Below, in pieces: positions 1 to 5,377 of a stretch of 24,846 nucleotides of DNA (position 1 is its first letter; each line of letters starts with the position of its first letter). Source of the DNA: a virus. The translations under genes and the position numbers were made by a program. Location of the stretch: the IMG/VR virus record IMGVR_UViG_3300042314_000743, positions 1-24,846 of that record; one strand, written 5' to 3'. The notes below the pieces were generated by a model that made no database searches, had not been told where the DNA came from, and saw only the letters and a program-made list of their open reading frames with translations.

Positions 1-74
1 CCATTGTGGCTGGATTGGACCGGATGGAGACCGGAGAGTTCAACCCCTTCCTGCACGGCAAGCCGAAGAAATAG
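1..74 (+). CDS. C-terminal end of an unidentified protein (partial)
   Basis: The frame from base 3 is open into the window and ends at TAG 72-74. The last residues read MMETGEF-like: the visible tail ends in GEFNPFLHGKPKK, with a basic C-terminus. The start lies outside the window. It is on the plus strand, the same direction as the next small membrane protein and opposite to the long minus-strand gene series, so it belongs to a separate transcription unit. Too little remains to identify the family. Confidence 0.5.
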   Translation, partial: IVAGLDRMETGEFNPFLHGKPKK

Positions 75-104
75 CCTTGTCTGACAGACGGCTACTGGCT
101 ACGA

Positions 105-377
105 GTGCTGGTCATGACCGCACACTTACTGGCTGCATCCGATGGGGCCTTGGCGGCCTTTGGGATCTTCGGCATTCTGGCCTCCGTGGTCATTGGGTTG
201 CTCTATGCGCTCTTCCCCCTGATCGTCATGTGGCAGTTGGGAGGGGTGAAGCAGCGGATCGACCGGCAGAGGAGCGAGGAGTTGAAGGCGCTCAAGAGTG
301 CCACCGAGGAGATCCGGACTCAGAATGCCCTGACCCGCCAGTTGCTCAGGGCCTACGGCCACGATCCGGAGGTCTAG
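105..377 (+). CDS. Small single-pass membrane protein with coiled-coil tail
   Basis: The protein is about 90 aa. Residues about 17-42 form one long hydrophobic segment (GIFGILASVVIGLLYALF), followed by a charged, helical, coiled-coil-like tail rich in Arg, Glu and Gln. This predicts an inner-membrane anchor with a cytoplasmic or periplasmic helical rod. The start is uncertain: GTG at 105 or ATG at 114, neither with a clear Shine-Dalgarno. It follows the partial plus-strand gene by 30 bp. Its TAG stop (375-377) lies in the palindrome CTAG, which also supplies the TAG stop of the convergent metallopeptidase-like gene. Such proteins occur in phages as holin-like or accessory lysis proteins, but no specific function can be claimed. 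Confidence 0.65.
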   Translation: MLVMTAHLLAASDGALAAFGIFGILASVVIGLLYALFPLIVMWQLGGVKQRIDRQRSEELKALKSATEEIRTQNALTRQLLRAYGHDPEV

Positions 378-625
378 AACTCAATCCTCCTCCACCGATC
401 CCTCCACAGGAGGTCGCTGAGTCTGTTTGCCAGGGCGATGATTCGCACCTCTGGCTCCGAGGGAAGGAGCAGATGGAGTGCCTCATGGCAGACCGTGTCG
501 AGCCTTTCGCGGCTGTTGTTCTTGGTCGGGTCGATCTCGATCAGGTCGGGCGCGATGGCCTGACCGAGGGCCTTCTCCTTGCCGAGCTTGCGGTCGCGGA
601 TCTTCAGCGTCCTGGGCAGCTTCAT
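374..625 (-). CDS. Mini HExxH metallopeptidase-like protein
   Basis: The protein is 83 aa. Residues about 46-50 read HEALH, a zinc-metallopeptidase HExxH motif, preceded by a hydrophobic helix and followed by a second helix (residues ~58-75) ending in LLWRDRWRRIEF. Short HExxH proteins of this shape are frequent in phage genomes; substrates are generally unknown, and a third zinc ligand is not obvious here. It is the last gene of the accessory operon. Its ATG overlaps the stop of the 64-aa gene upstream (ATGA, 622-625), pointing to translational coupling. The 3' end converges with the plus-strand membrane protein gene. Confidence 0.75.
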   Translation of the reverse strand: MKLPRTLKIRDRKLGKEKALGQAIAPDLIEIDPTKNNSRERLDTVCHEALHLLLPSEPEVRIIALANRLSDLLWRDRWRRIEF

Positions 626-816
626 TGCAGGCGTTCGTCAATCCGCTCCAAGATCATGGAATGGAAATCTGCCAATGCCTCCAGCATGTCCTCATGGTTG
701 TCGGTGGCGAACCTCAACCTGAACGGCAGCTCGATCCCGTCGATGGCCACGTCGAGGCAAAGGCACCAGCGGATCTTCCCCTCTGGCATCTTTTCGCTCT
801 CGGTGACGACGCTCAT
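622..816 (-). CDS. Hypothetical 64-aa protein
   Basis: I chose the ATG at 816 because it overlaps the stop of the preceding gene as ATGA (813-816), as for other coupled genes here. A TTG at 837 would add seven residues. The protein has a beta-strand-like N-terminal half (IRWCLCLDVAIDGIELPFRL) and an acidic C-terminal helix (residues ~43-64, DMLEALADFHSMILERIDE). I do not recognise the family. It lies between the winged-helix protein and the HExxH protein and overlaps both by 4 bp. Confidence 0.65.
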   Translation of the reverse strand: MSVVTESEKMPEGKIRWCLCLDVAIDGIELPFRLRFATDNHEDMLEALADFHSMILERIDERLQ

Positions 817-1145
817 TTTGCTGGGTGGTAGTGCCAAGTCAGCATGAGTTGGTGACCTGTCCAGACTCGGAATCTCTTCCTCTGGAGCCTATTCGATTCC
901 ACCAGTCGGGAGATGCGAACCCTCATGGCACTCTCGGAGACGTTACACTCCTTGCACATTTGCTTGAGGGTCAGCCAGCCCTCAGGGATGACATCGGGTG
1001 GGCCAGACAGGACTCGCTCTGACATGATCTCGGCGAGCCAATCATTTCCTGTTTTTTCTGGCTTCTTGTATTTTGTTGGATTGCAAACAGAGCAATCGAA
1101 ACCGCCGTAGCAACTGCACTTTTCGACTGGGGTCTTCTTTTTCAT
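813..1145 (-). CDS. Winged-helix/HTH DNA-binding protein with N-terminal Cys cluster
   Basis: The protein is 110 aa. Residues 9-21 carry a Cys cluster (CSCYGGFDCSVC) that could bind zinc. The C-terminal half (from ~56) reads as a helix-turn-helix with wing: GWLTLKQMCKECNVSESAMR is the HTH, followed by a basic recognition segment and a wing ending in TWHYH. This suggests a small sequence-specific DNA-binding regulator, possibly controlling the phage's own genes. It follows the phosphoesterase gene by 5 nt and overlaps the next gene by ATGA. A zinc-ribbon role for the Cys cluster is inferred, not shown. Confidence 0.7.
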   Translation of the reverse strand: MKKKTPVEKCSCYGGFDCSVCNPTKYKKPEKTGNDWLAEIMSERVLSGPPDVIPEGWLTLKQMCKECNVSESAMRVRISRLVESNRLQRKRFRVWTGHQLMLTWHYHPAK

Positions 1146-1150
1146 AGAGG

Positions 1151-1906
1151 CTAAAACGGCAGACGCCAGCCGTGGTCTTCACCCTCGCTGGGGCCTGTGA
1201 AGAGCCAGACTTGGGAGGCAGGCTTCTTCCCCTCGCGGATCTCTGCGGCGACAAGGCCCATGCCCCACCCCATGGTGGCCCGTCGGCAGGAGGCGTAGGT
1301 CATTTCCCTCTTCCGAGTCAGGGTGCCGACGCAGTAGCCGTGGGAAGCCTTCATCGTGCGACCGGGGGCCTGCATGGCGCGGTGGGTGTGGGCAAAAACC
1401 ACCTTGCCGCCGTAAGCCTCGGCCATGTCACGGGCTGCCATCTCATTATAGAAAGTGCCGTGGGTGAAGAGGACATCCCCGATCATCAGGCGCTGATAAA
1501 TTCCGTCATAAGGGACGACTCGTGTTCCCATTTTGCGACACTCCTCTTCGATGTGGTAGAGGGCGCGTGATGCTGCATACGCAATCACGGCGTTCGGTGA
1601 ATTGGAGAGGGAAGCGAGACGAGCTTCGTGATTTCCCAGAAGGAATGTGTCTGCCTTTAGCTCACGCAGGAACATCAGGCCCCCGTCGATGTCCGGGGCG
1701 ACTGGTTCGGCTGAGTCGGCGTCGATGCCACGCGCCCCACTGCGGAAGGCTGATGTGTCCATCGCATCCCCGAGGTGCAGGATGCGGTCTGGCTTGAACT
1801 TGAGCTTGGCCTCCAGCACGGCGGCTTTGGCAGAGGGGCAGATGTGCTTCCCATGACTGCACCCAATGGCAAGCACCTTTGTCCAGCGCGAGGCGATGTT
1901 TGCCAT
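1151..1906 (-). CDS. Calcineurin-like metallophosphoesterase
   Basis: The protein is 251 aa and has the core motif series of the family: GDAMD (46-50), GNHE (91-94), THG (148-150) and AHTH (172-175). The first motif, normally DxH, is CSH (16-18) here, so one metal-ligand Asp is replaced by Cys. Family members hydrolyse phosphomono- or phosphodiesters; phage versions are often nucleases or nucleotide phosphatases, and this substrate is unknown. The ATG at 1906 is supported by a TTTGACA element 16 nt upstream. It starts 29 nt after the endolysin gene stop and heads the accessory operon. Confidence 0.85.
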   Translation of the reverse strand: MANIASRWTKVLAIGCSHGKHICPSAKAAVLEAKLKFKPDRILHLGDAMDTSAFRSGARGIDADSAEPVAPDIDGGLMFLRELKADTFLLGNHEARLASLSNSPNAVIAYAASRALYHIEEECRKMGTRVVPYDGIYQRLMIGDVLFTHGTFYNEMAARDMAEAYGGKVVFAHTHRAMQAPGRTMKASHGYCVGTLTRKREMTYASCRRATMGWGMGLVAAEIREGKKPASQVWLFTGPSEGEDHGWRLPF

Positions 1907-1922
1907 ACACTCTCGGAGGCCG

Positions 1923-1929
1923 TGTCAAA
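1923..1929 (-). promoter_or_regulatory. TTTGACA start-associated element (phosphoesterase)
   Basis: Coding-strand TTTGACA, 16 nt before the ATG at 1906. It lies between the endolysin and phosphoesterase genes. One of twelve such sites in this window; function unknown. Confidence 0.55.
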
Positions 1930-1935
1930 GGTGGT

Positions 1936-2511
1936 TCACGCCACCAGATCCCGCTTGATCGCTTCGAGGCGGTTCATCCAGCCGTTGCGGAACTTCTCAA
2001 GCTTGGGATTCCCCGCCATGATTGCCTCATAGCGGCGGCGGGATTTTTGGAGGAAGGCCATTGCCAGTCCCGTGCTATCTGGCGACGCCATCGCTGATCT
2101 GCGGGTTTTCTCGCCGAGGATGCCGTCCACGGTCAGCCCGGCCCCGTAGTCGTTGATGGCGTTCTGGAGCATCCGGATCGCGGTGCGGGTGCCTTGGTTC
2201 ACTCCCTGCACGAAGGCCACTTCCTGCACGGGTGATGGGAGTCCAGCAAAGGGCATCCAGTCGCACTCGTAGTAGTGGGCGGCGATGCCCCGGGCTGTCG
2301 GCTCGGCAGGCGGTGGGGCGATCCGGTCGTGCTTGACTGTCAGCCCTGCAAAGGTTGCCCCTCCGGGGTCGTCGGGGTCGTTCTCCCAGCGGATCGTCTC
2401 GCCGTCCTTTTCATAGACGCATTCCCATCGGAGGACGAGGCCGAGGCTCTTGCGGAATCGGGACGGGAGGCCCGCGTCTTCTGCGGCGTTGAGGATGTCG
2501 GAGCGTTTCAT
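1936..2511 (-). CDS. Endolysin, GH108-type muramidase with C-terminal peptidoglycan-binding domain
   Basis: The protein is 191 aa. The N-terminal domain has WE at 29-30 (candidate catalytic Glu) and NDPDDPGGAT (44-53), the signature of glycosyl hydrolase family 108 phage lysozymes. Residues ~100-180 match the type-3 peptidoglycan-binding domain usually paired with GH108 (VQGVNQGTRTAIRMLQ, LTVDGILGEKT). It would cut the glycan strands of host peptidoglycan at the end of infection. There is no signal peptide, so export should depend on a holin. Compared with the usual EGGY-type motif there is a short insertion (KDGETIRWE) between the Glu and the DPDDPGG loop. The gene follows the holin-like and u-spanin genes, separated by a repeat-rich spacer. 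Confidence 0.88.
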   Translation of the reverse strand: MKRSDILNAAEDAGLPSRFRKSLGLVLRWECVYEKDGETIRWENDPDDPGGATFAGLTVKHDRIAPPPAEPTARGIAAHYYECDWMPFAGLPSPVQEVAFVQGVNQGTRTAIRMLQNAINDYGAGLTVDGILGEKTRRSAMASPDSTGLAMAFLQKSRRRYEAIMAGNPKLEKFRNGWMNRLEAIKRDLVA

Positions 2512-2538
2512 GAGGAGAGGTGGAGAGAGTGACGATTT

Positions 2539-2574
2539 ACCATGCAGATCATGGAGAACATAAAGATGGAGAAG
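2539..2574. repeat. 9-bp tandem repeat array, copy 1
   Basis: Four degenerate 9-mers: ACCATGCAG, ATCATGGAG, AACATAAAG, ATGGAGAAG. The array is preceded by GATTT. A cleaner relative lies at 3403-3429, also in a lysis-region spacer. It is non-coding on the minus strand as far as can be seen. Confidence 0.6.
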
Positions 2575-2580
2575 GGGAAA

Positions 2581-2692
2581 AATATGGAACTCAGGAACTC
2601 AGGAAGGAAACGGAGAAGAGGCACTTGGAAGACAGCGACGTCACGGACCGTTCTGGCTTGCTGTCCTTTCCTGAGTTCATGAGTTCCATATT
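2581..2692. repeat. 112-bp element with 27-bp near-perfect terminal inverted repeats
   Basis: The left arm (2581-2607) and the reverse complement of the right arm (2666-2692) match at 25 of 27 positions. Each arm contains two tandem 8-mers of the type GGAACTCA. The 58-bp centre holds a further pair, GACAGC (2631-2636) and GCTGTC (2660-2665). It fills most of the spacer between the holin-like and endolysin genes. It could be a MITE-like or REP-like insertion, or a long hairpin in the lysis transcript. No clear target-site duplication is seen. Confidence 0.65.
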
Positions 2693-2695
2693 GAT

Positions 2696-2911
2696 TCACT
2701 TTGTCTCGGCGAATTTCTGGACGACCTTGGCCCCGGCTGAGGTGGCGAGCGTGATTTCAAGCAGGCTGCCGACTCCGTGAGGCACGTCCTGTCCGGTGAC
2801 GAGCCAGCGGCAGATGACCAGGACGACCAGCGAGAGAACGACCGCCAGCGAGAACCTCGTCATCGAGGGGCTACCCGGTTCATCGCTGATCAGGCCGCGA
2901 AGGAAGGTCAT
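2696..2911 (-). CDS. Holin-like small membrane protein
   Basis: The protein is 71 aa. I chose the ATG at 2911 because it overlaps the stop of the u-spanin gene as ATGA; a longer in-frame extension upstream reads as out-of-frame spanin sequence. There is a clear membrane segment at 20-37 (FSLAVVLSLVVLVICRWLV) and a weaker hydrophobic or amphipathic helix at 49-62, ending in GAKVVQKFAE, a C-terminus common in small phage membrane proteins encoded beside lysis genes. Position and size suggest a holin that triggers release of the GH108 endolysin, but the function is inferred. Confidence 0.7.
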   Translation of the reverse strand: MTFLRGLISDEPGSPSMTRFSLAVVLSLVVLVICRWLVTGQDVPHGVGSLLEITLATSAGAKVVQKFAETK

Positions 2912-3357
2912 AGGAACCTCGGGCGGTAGATGCGCCATGCCAGCCAGAGACCCATGCAGGCGACCTCGATGATGATGACCATGCGCCAGAAGGCGACCTC
3001 CTTGAGAGCCTTCCGCTGCTTCGCTTTCCACAGCTCGGCCTGTTCTTGGGACTGAACGAGCTTGACGCTCTGATGGTCCACCTTCGAGGCGTAGTCGGTC
3101 AGCGCGGTCGATGCCTGGTCAAGGTGGGCGTGGAGTTGGTCGAGCGTCCGCAGTCCGAGCGGGTTGACATTGGCCCGGAGGAGAGAGGCCGACTGCTTGG
3201 CCGCAGAGACGGAGGAGACGACCGCTGCGGGTGAGGGTGTCAGCACTTGCTTTGGTGCCGAGGCGCATCCGGTGACGCCGAACAGGGCAATCGTGGCGGC
3301 AAGCATGGCCGCGCAGAGTAGGAAGAGGAGCTGGATCGGGTCTTGGAATCGCCTCAT
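2908..3357 (-). CDS. Unimolecular spanin (u-spanin) candidate: lipoprotein with C-terminal TM
   Basis: The protein is 149 aa. The N-terminus is a lipoprotein signal: hydrophobic residues 10-27, then lipobox V-T-G-C with Cys31. The middle (about 65-115) is charged, Gln-rich and coiled-coil-like. The C-terminus (about 122-143, WRMVIIIEVACMGLWLAW) is a transmembrane helix followed by basic residues. A lipid anchor at one end and an inner-membrane helix at the other is the architecture of u-spanins such as phage T1 gp11, which fuse outer and inner membranes after endolysin action. The placement directly before a holin-like gene and the endolysin supports this. A TTTGACT element lies 13 nt before the ATG. 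Confidence 0.8.
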   Translation of the reverse strand: MRRFQDPIQLLFLLCAAMLAATIALFGVTGCASAPKQVLTPSPAAVVSSVSAAKQSASLLRANVNPLGLRTLDQLHAHLDQASTALTDYASKVDHQSVKLVQSQEQAELWKAKQRKALKEVAFWRMVIIIEVACMGLWLAWRIYRPRFL

Positions 3358-3370
3358 GCAAGAGGCGCGG

Positions 3371-3377
3371 AGTCAAA
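3371..3377 (-). promoter_or_regulatory. TTTGACT start-associated element (u-spanin)
   Basis: Coding-strand TTTGACT ending 13 nt before the ATG at 3357; the last base differs from the commonest form. Confidence 0.5.
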
Positions 3378-3402
3378 ACGTGGCCTGTGCGGAGAGAGAT
3401 TC

Positions 3403-3429
3403 ACCATGGAGAACATGGAGAACATGAAG
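3403..3429. repeat. 9-bp tandem repeat array, copy 2
   Basis: Three 9-mers: ACCATGGAG, AACATGGAG, AACATGAAG, preceded by GATTC. It is clearly related to the array at 2539-2574. Confidence 0.65.
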
Positions 3430-3444
3430 GGGGATCTTCATGCA

Positions 3445-3474
3445 GACCAATTTCGTGACGTCACGAAAAAGGTC
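3445..3474. promoter_or_regulatory. 30-bp near-perfect palindrome in structural/lysis spacer
   Basis: The core TTTCGTGACGTCACGAAA (3451-3468) is a perfect 18-bp palindrome. GACC (3445-3448) and GGTC (3471-3474) extend it after a 2-bp mismatch on each side. A dimeric regulator site is plausible. A second inverted repeat starts beside it: TCGGGGGAGG (3473-3482) with CCTCCCCCGA (3531-3540). The whole spacer 3358-3609 (252 bp) has no convincing gene and holds the repeat array, this palindrome, the second inverted repeat and a TTTGACT element. Confidence 0.55.
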
Positions 3475-3609
3475 GGGGGAGGATCAGGTCGCTCACACGT
3501 TGTCCATTGGGACTTTGTGCGCCCTCATTGCCTCCCCCGATTTATGCTGGAGCCGCCATAACGACCCCGCAACACTTCCCACGAATGGTAGGTGTGAAAT
3601 TCTTGGACG

Positions 3610-3852
3610 CTACTGCTTTTCCAGCGTTCGCAGCCGGGCCTCGTGGTCAGCCAGCAGGATGTCGTGACGCTTGTCTGTCTCGGCATTGGCCTCCATCCGG
3701 ATCAACACGGCCTCGATCTTTTCAATCCGGGTATTCGACGCCGTGAACTCCTCTTTCGTGACAAACTTGGTGCCGAGCAGGGCGACAGCGAGGAGCGCCA
3801 GAGTTGTGGCGACTTTGAGGATCGTGTCGAAGTATTTGGCGATGTCATTCAT
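3610..3852 (-). CDS. Small membrane protein with TM and coiled coil (lysis accessory candidate)
   Basis: The protein is 80 aa. The ATG at 3852 lies 2 nt after the stop of the LamG gene (TGACCATG), so it is probably translated by reinitiation; longer upstream extensions overlap that gene. Residues 11-28 are a transmembrane helix (ILKVATTLALLAVALLG), followed by a charged coiled-coil region to the end. The topology, a membrane anchor then a soluble helical rod, is like an i-spanin or an XhlA-type lysis accessory protein with reversed order. It sits between the tail-fibre genes and the lysis genes. A precise role cannot be assigned. Confidence 0.65.
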   Translation of the reverse strand: MNDIAKYFDTILKVATTLALLAVALLGTKFVTKEEFTASNTRIEKIEAVLIRMEANAETDKRHDILLADHEARLRTLEKQ

Positions 3853-3854
3853 GG

Positions 3855-5366
3855 TCAGGGCAGGCCGAGTCCGAGGCCGAGTGTCTGGCGGTAGAGGGCG
3901 TAGACTTGATCCCATGAGGAGCGGATGTCTCTTGTGAACATCGATGCGAATGGGATGGTGCAGTCTCCTGTTCCACCAGCCCCATTGCGCCTACCAATCC
4001 ACAACGGGTCTGTGTTGGTCAGGTTCCCAGTAAATGCCAATGCCGTGTCTGCGGATTCCGTCGATGGGAATCTCTTGAGCCGAGCATTTGTTATGTTGGA
4101 GGCCACCGCGTAGCCGGAGAAGTTGGTGTCCTTTGAGTTTATAATGTTCAATAGTGTGCTTCCTCCCGCTTGCTGCACTACGCCTATATCCCCAATCCCC
4201 CCGGCAATAGCCGTCGCTTCATTAGTTCTCAGGTTCATTCCGTTCTGCGATCCTCCGGTTGAGTTTCTGGCGATGAGGAGCTGCCCGGCGTTGATGACTG
4301 GCGTCCTAGAGACAGCAAATAGGCTTTGCTCGGCAAGCGTCAGGTTCCCAACTGTCGCAGAAATGCCCTGAGCAGATGCGAGAAGAAACGTCATTCCATT
4401 CGCTCCCCGGCTAGGTGAGTTGATCAGAGCACCATCGAACTGACCCAGCCCGCCCAGCGAAAATGCCGTCGTGCCAGAGGCGGCATTCTGGGAACTCCTC
4501 AAAGGCCAGCAGACCATGGAGTTCCAGAGGCCAAGTCGGTCGATCCCCTGGGCGAAGTCCACGATAAGCTGGCGCGGATCTGAGAGGGCCGTGACAACGG
4601 GGCCAATGTTGGGCGCGGTGACGGCATTCGTCGAGTTGGTGAGGTTGTTCGTGCCGTGAGAATCGGCGGTGACGCTGTTCTGGTTGAGTGCCCACCATGA
4701 GACGAGGTTCGTCCGAAGTCCGGTGTCCAGCGAGGCGTAGGTGCGGCCTGCGCCGTTGTTCCAAAGTTGGGTCACTTCGGAAGGTGTGAGTGCCCTCTTC
4801 CAGAAGCCGACGGAGGAGAGGCCGCCAGAGAGAGGCCACACACTCGGGAAAGAGCCAATGTAAAAGGGGTTAGTGTTGGTTTGAGTTATAGCAGGGACTG
4901 AACTGATGGTTGCGAATGCCCCCCCGTTAATGGAGGTTCCCATCGTCCCAGCGGCGGCGTCGTAGCGGCAGACATAAAAGTTCCAACTGTTTACAGGCCC
5001 TGCCGGTATGTCTACTTCTCTTCGGTTGGCAAAGGTTCCATCCGGAAACACACTAAATCGCAGCGTTCCGGGGACAATTAAAATTTGATACTCACGCAAG
5101 CTACCAGAAACATCCTGCTTTATGACAATGAATTGGCTATTTGAAACATTCACCGCATTGGCCCAAAAAGCAAACGTGAACGAAGTCCCCGTGACTGTCA
5201 GCGTCGAGTTGCTTGCAACGCTTAAAAACTGGTTCGTGCCATTGAAACTCGCCGCATTGTCGTAGCTCGACGGCGTCTGTGTGCCGCCGATGGGTGAGCC
5301 TGCCGCCGCACAGCGGTTGAAGTATTCCTGACATCCGAGCAGGGCCGCGTTGTTTCCGAGATACAT
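3855..5366 (-). CDS. Receptor-binding/tail-tip protein with two LamG-like lectin domains
   Basis: The protein is 503 aa. Residues ~35-220 form a concanavalin A-like LamG domain (SFNGTNQFLSVASNSTLTV, FTFAFWANAV, GLSSVGFWKRALTPSEV are typical strands). Residues ~225-495 look like a second, more divergent jelly-roll of the same kind (SWWALN, LIARNSTGG, DPLWIGRRNG). Such domains bind carbohydrates and occur in phage receptor-binding proteins, so it probably contacts the host surface. It is rich in Asn, Ser, Thr and Gly and its DNA is less GC-rich than its neighbours, as often seen in exchanged host-range genes. The start ATG has an A/C-rich leader like that of the capsid gene. It follows the fibre gene by 11 nt. 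Confidence 0.8.
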   Translation of the reverse strand: MYLGNNAALLGCQEYFNRCAAAGSPIGGTQTPSSYDNAASFNGTNQFLSVASNSTLTVTGTSFTFAFWANAVNVSNSQFIVIKQDVSGSLREYQILIVPGTLRFSVFPDGTFANRREVDIPAGPVNSWNFYVCRYDAAAGTMGTSINGGAFATISSVPAITQTNTNPFYIGSFPSVWPLSGGLSSVGFWKRALTPSEVTQLWNNGAGRTYASLDTGLRTNLVSWWALNQNSVTADSHGTNNLTNSTNAVTAPNIGPVVTALSDPRQLIVDFAQGIDRLGLWNSMVCWPLRSSQNAASGTTAFSLGGLGQFDGALINSPSRGANGMTFLLASAQGISATVGNLTLAEQSLFAVSRTPVINAGQLLIARNSTGGSQNGMNLRTNEATAIAGGIGDIGVVQQAGGSTLLNIINSKDTNFSGYAVASNITNARLKRFPSTESADTALAFTGNLTNTDPLWIGRRNGAGGTGDCTIPFASMFTRDIRSSWDQVYALYRQTLGLGLGLP

Positions 5367-5377
5367 GGTGGGTTGGG

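Noticed and set aside
2508-2699. 63-aa minus-strand ORF
   Set aside because: It runs straight through both arms of the inverted-repeat element and starts with GTG; the sequence looks like read-through of a repeat.
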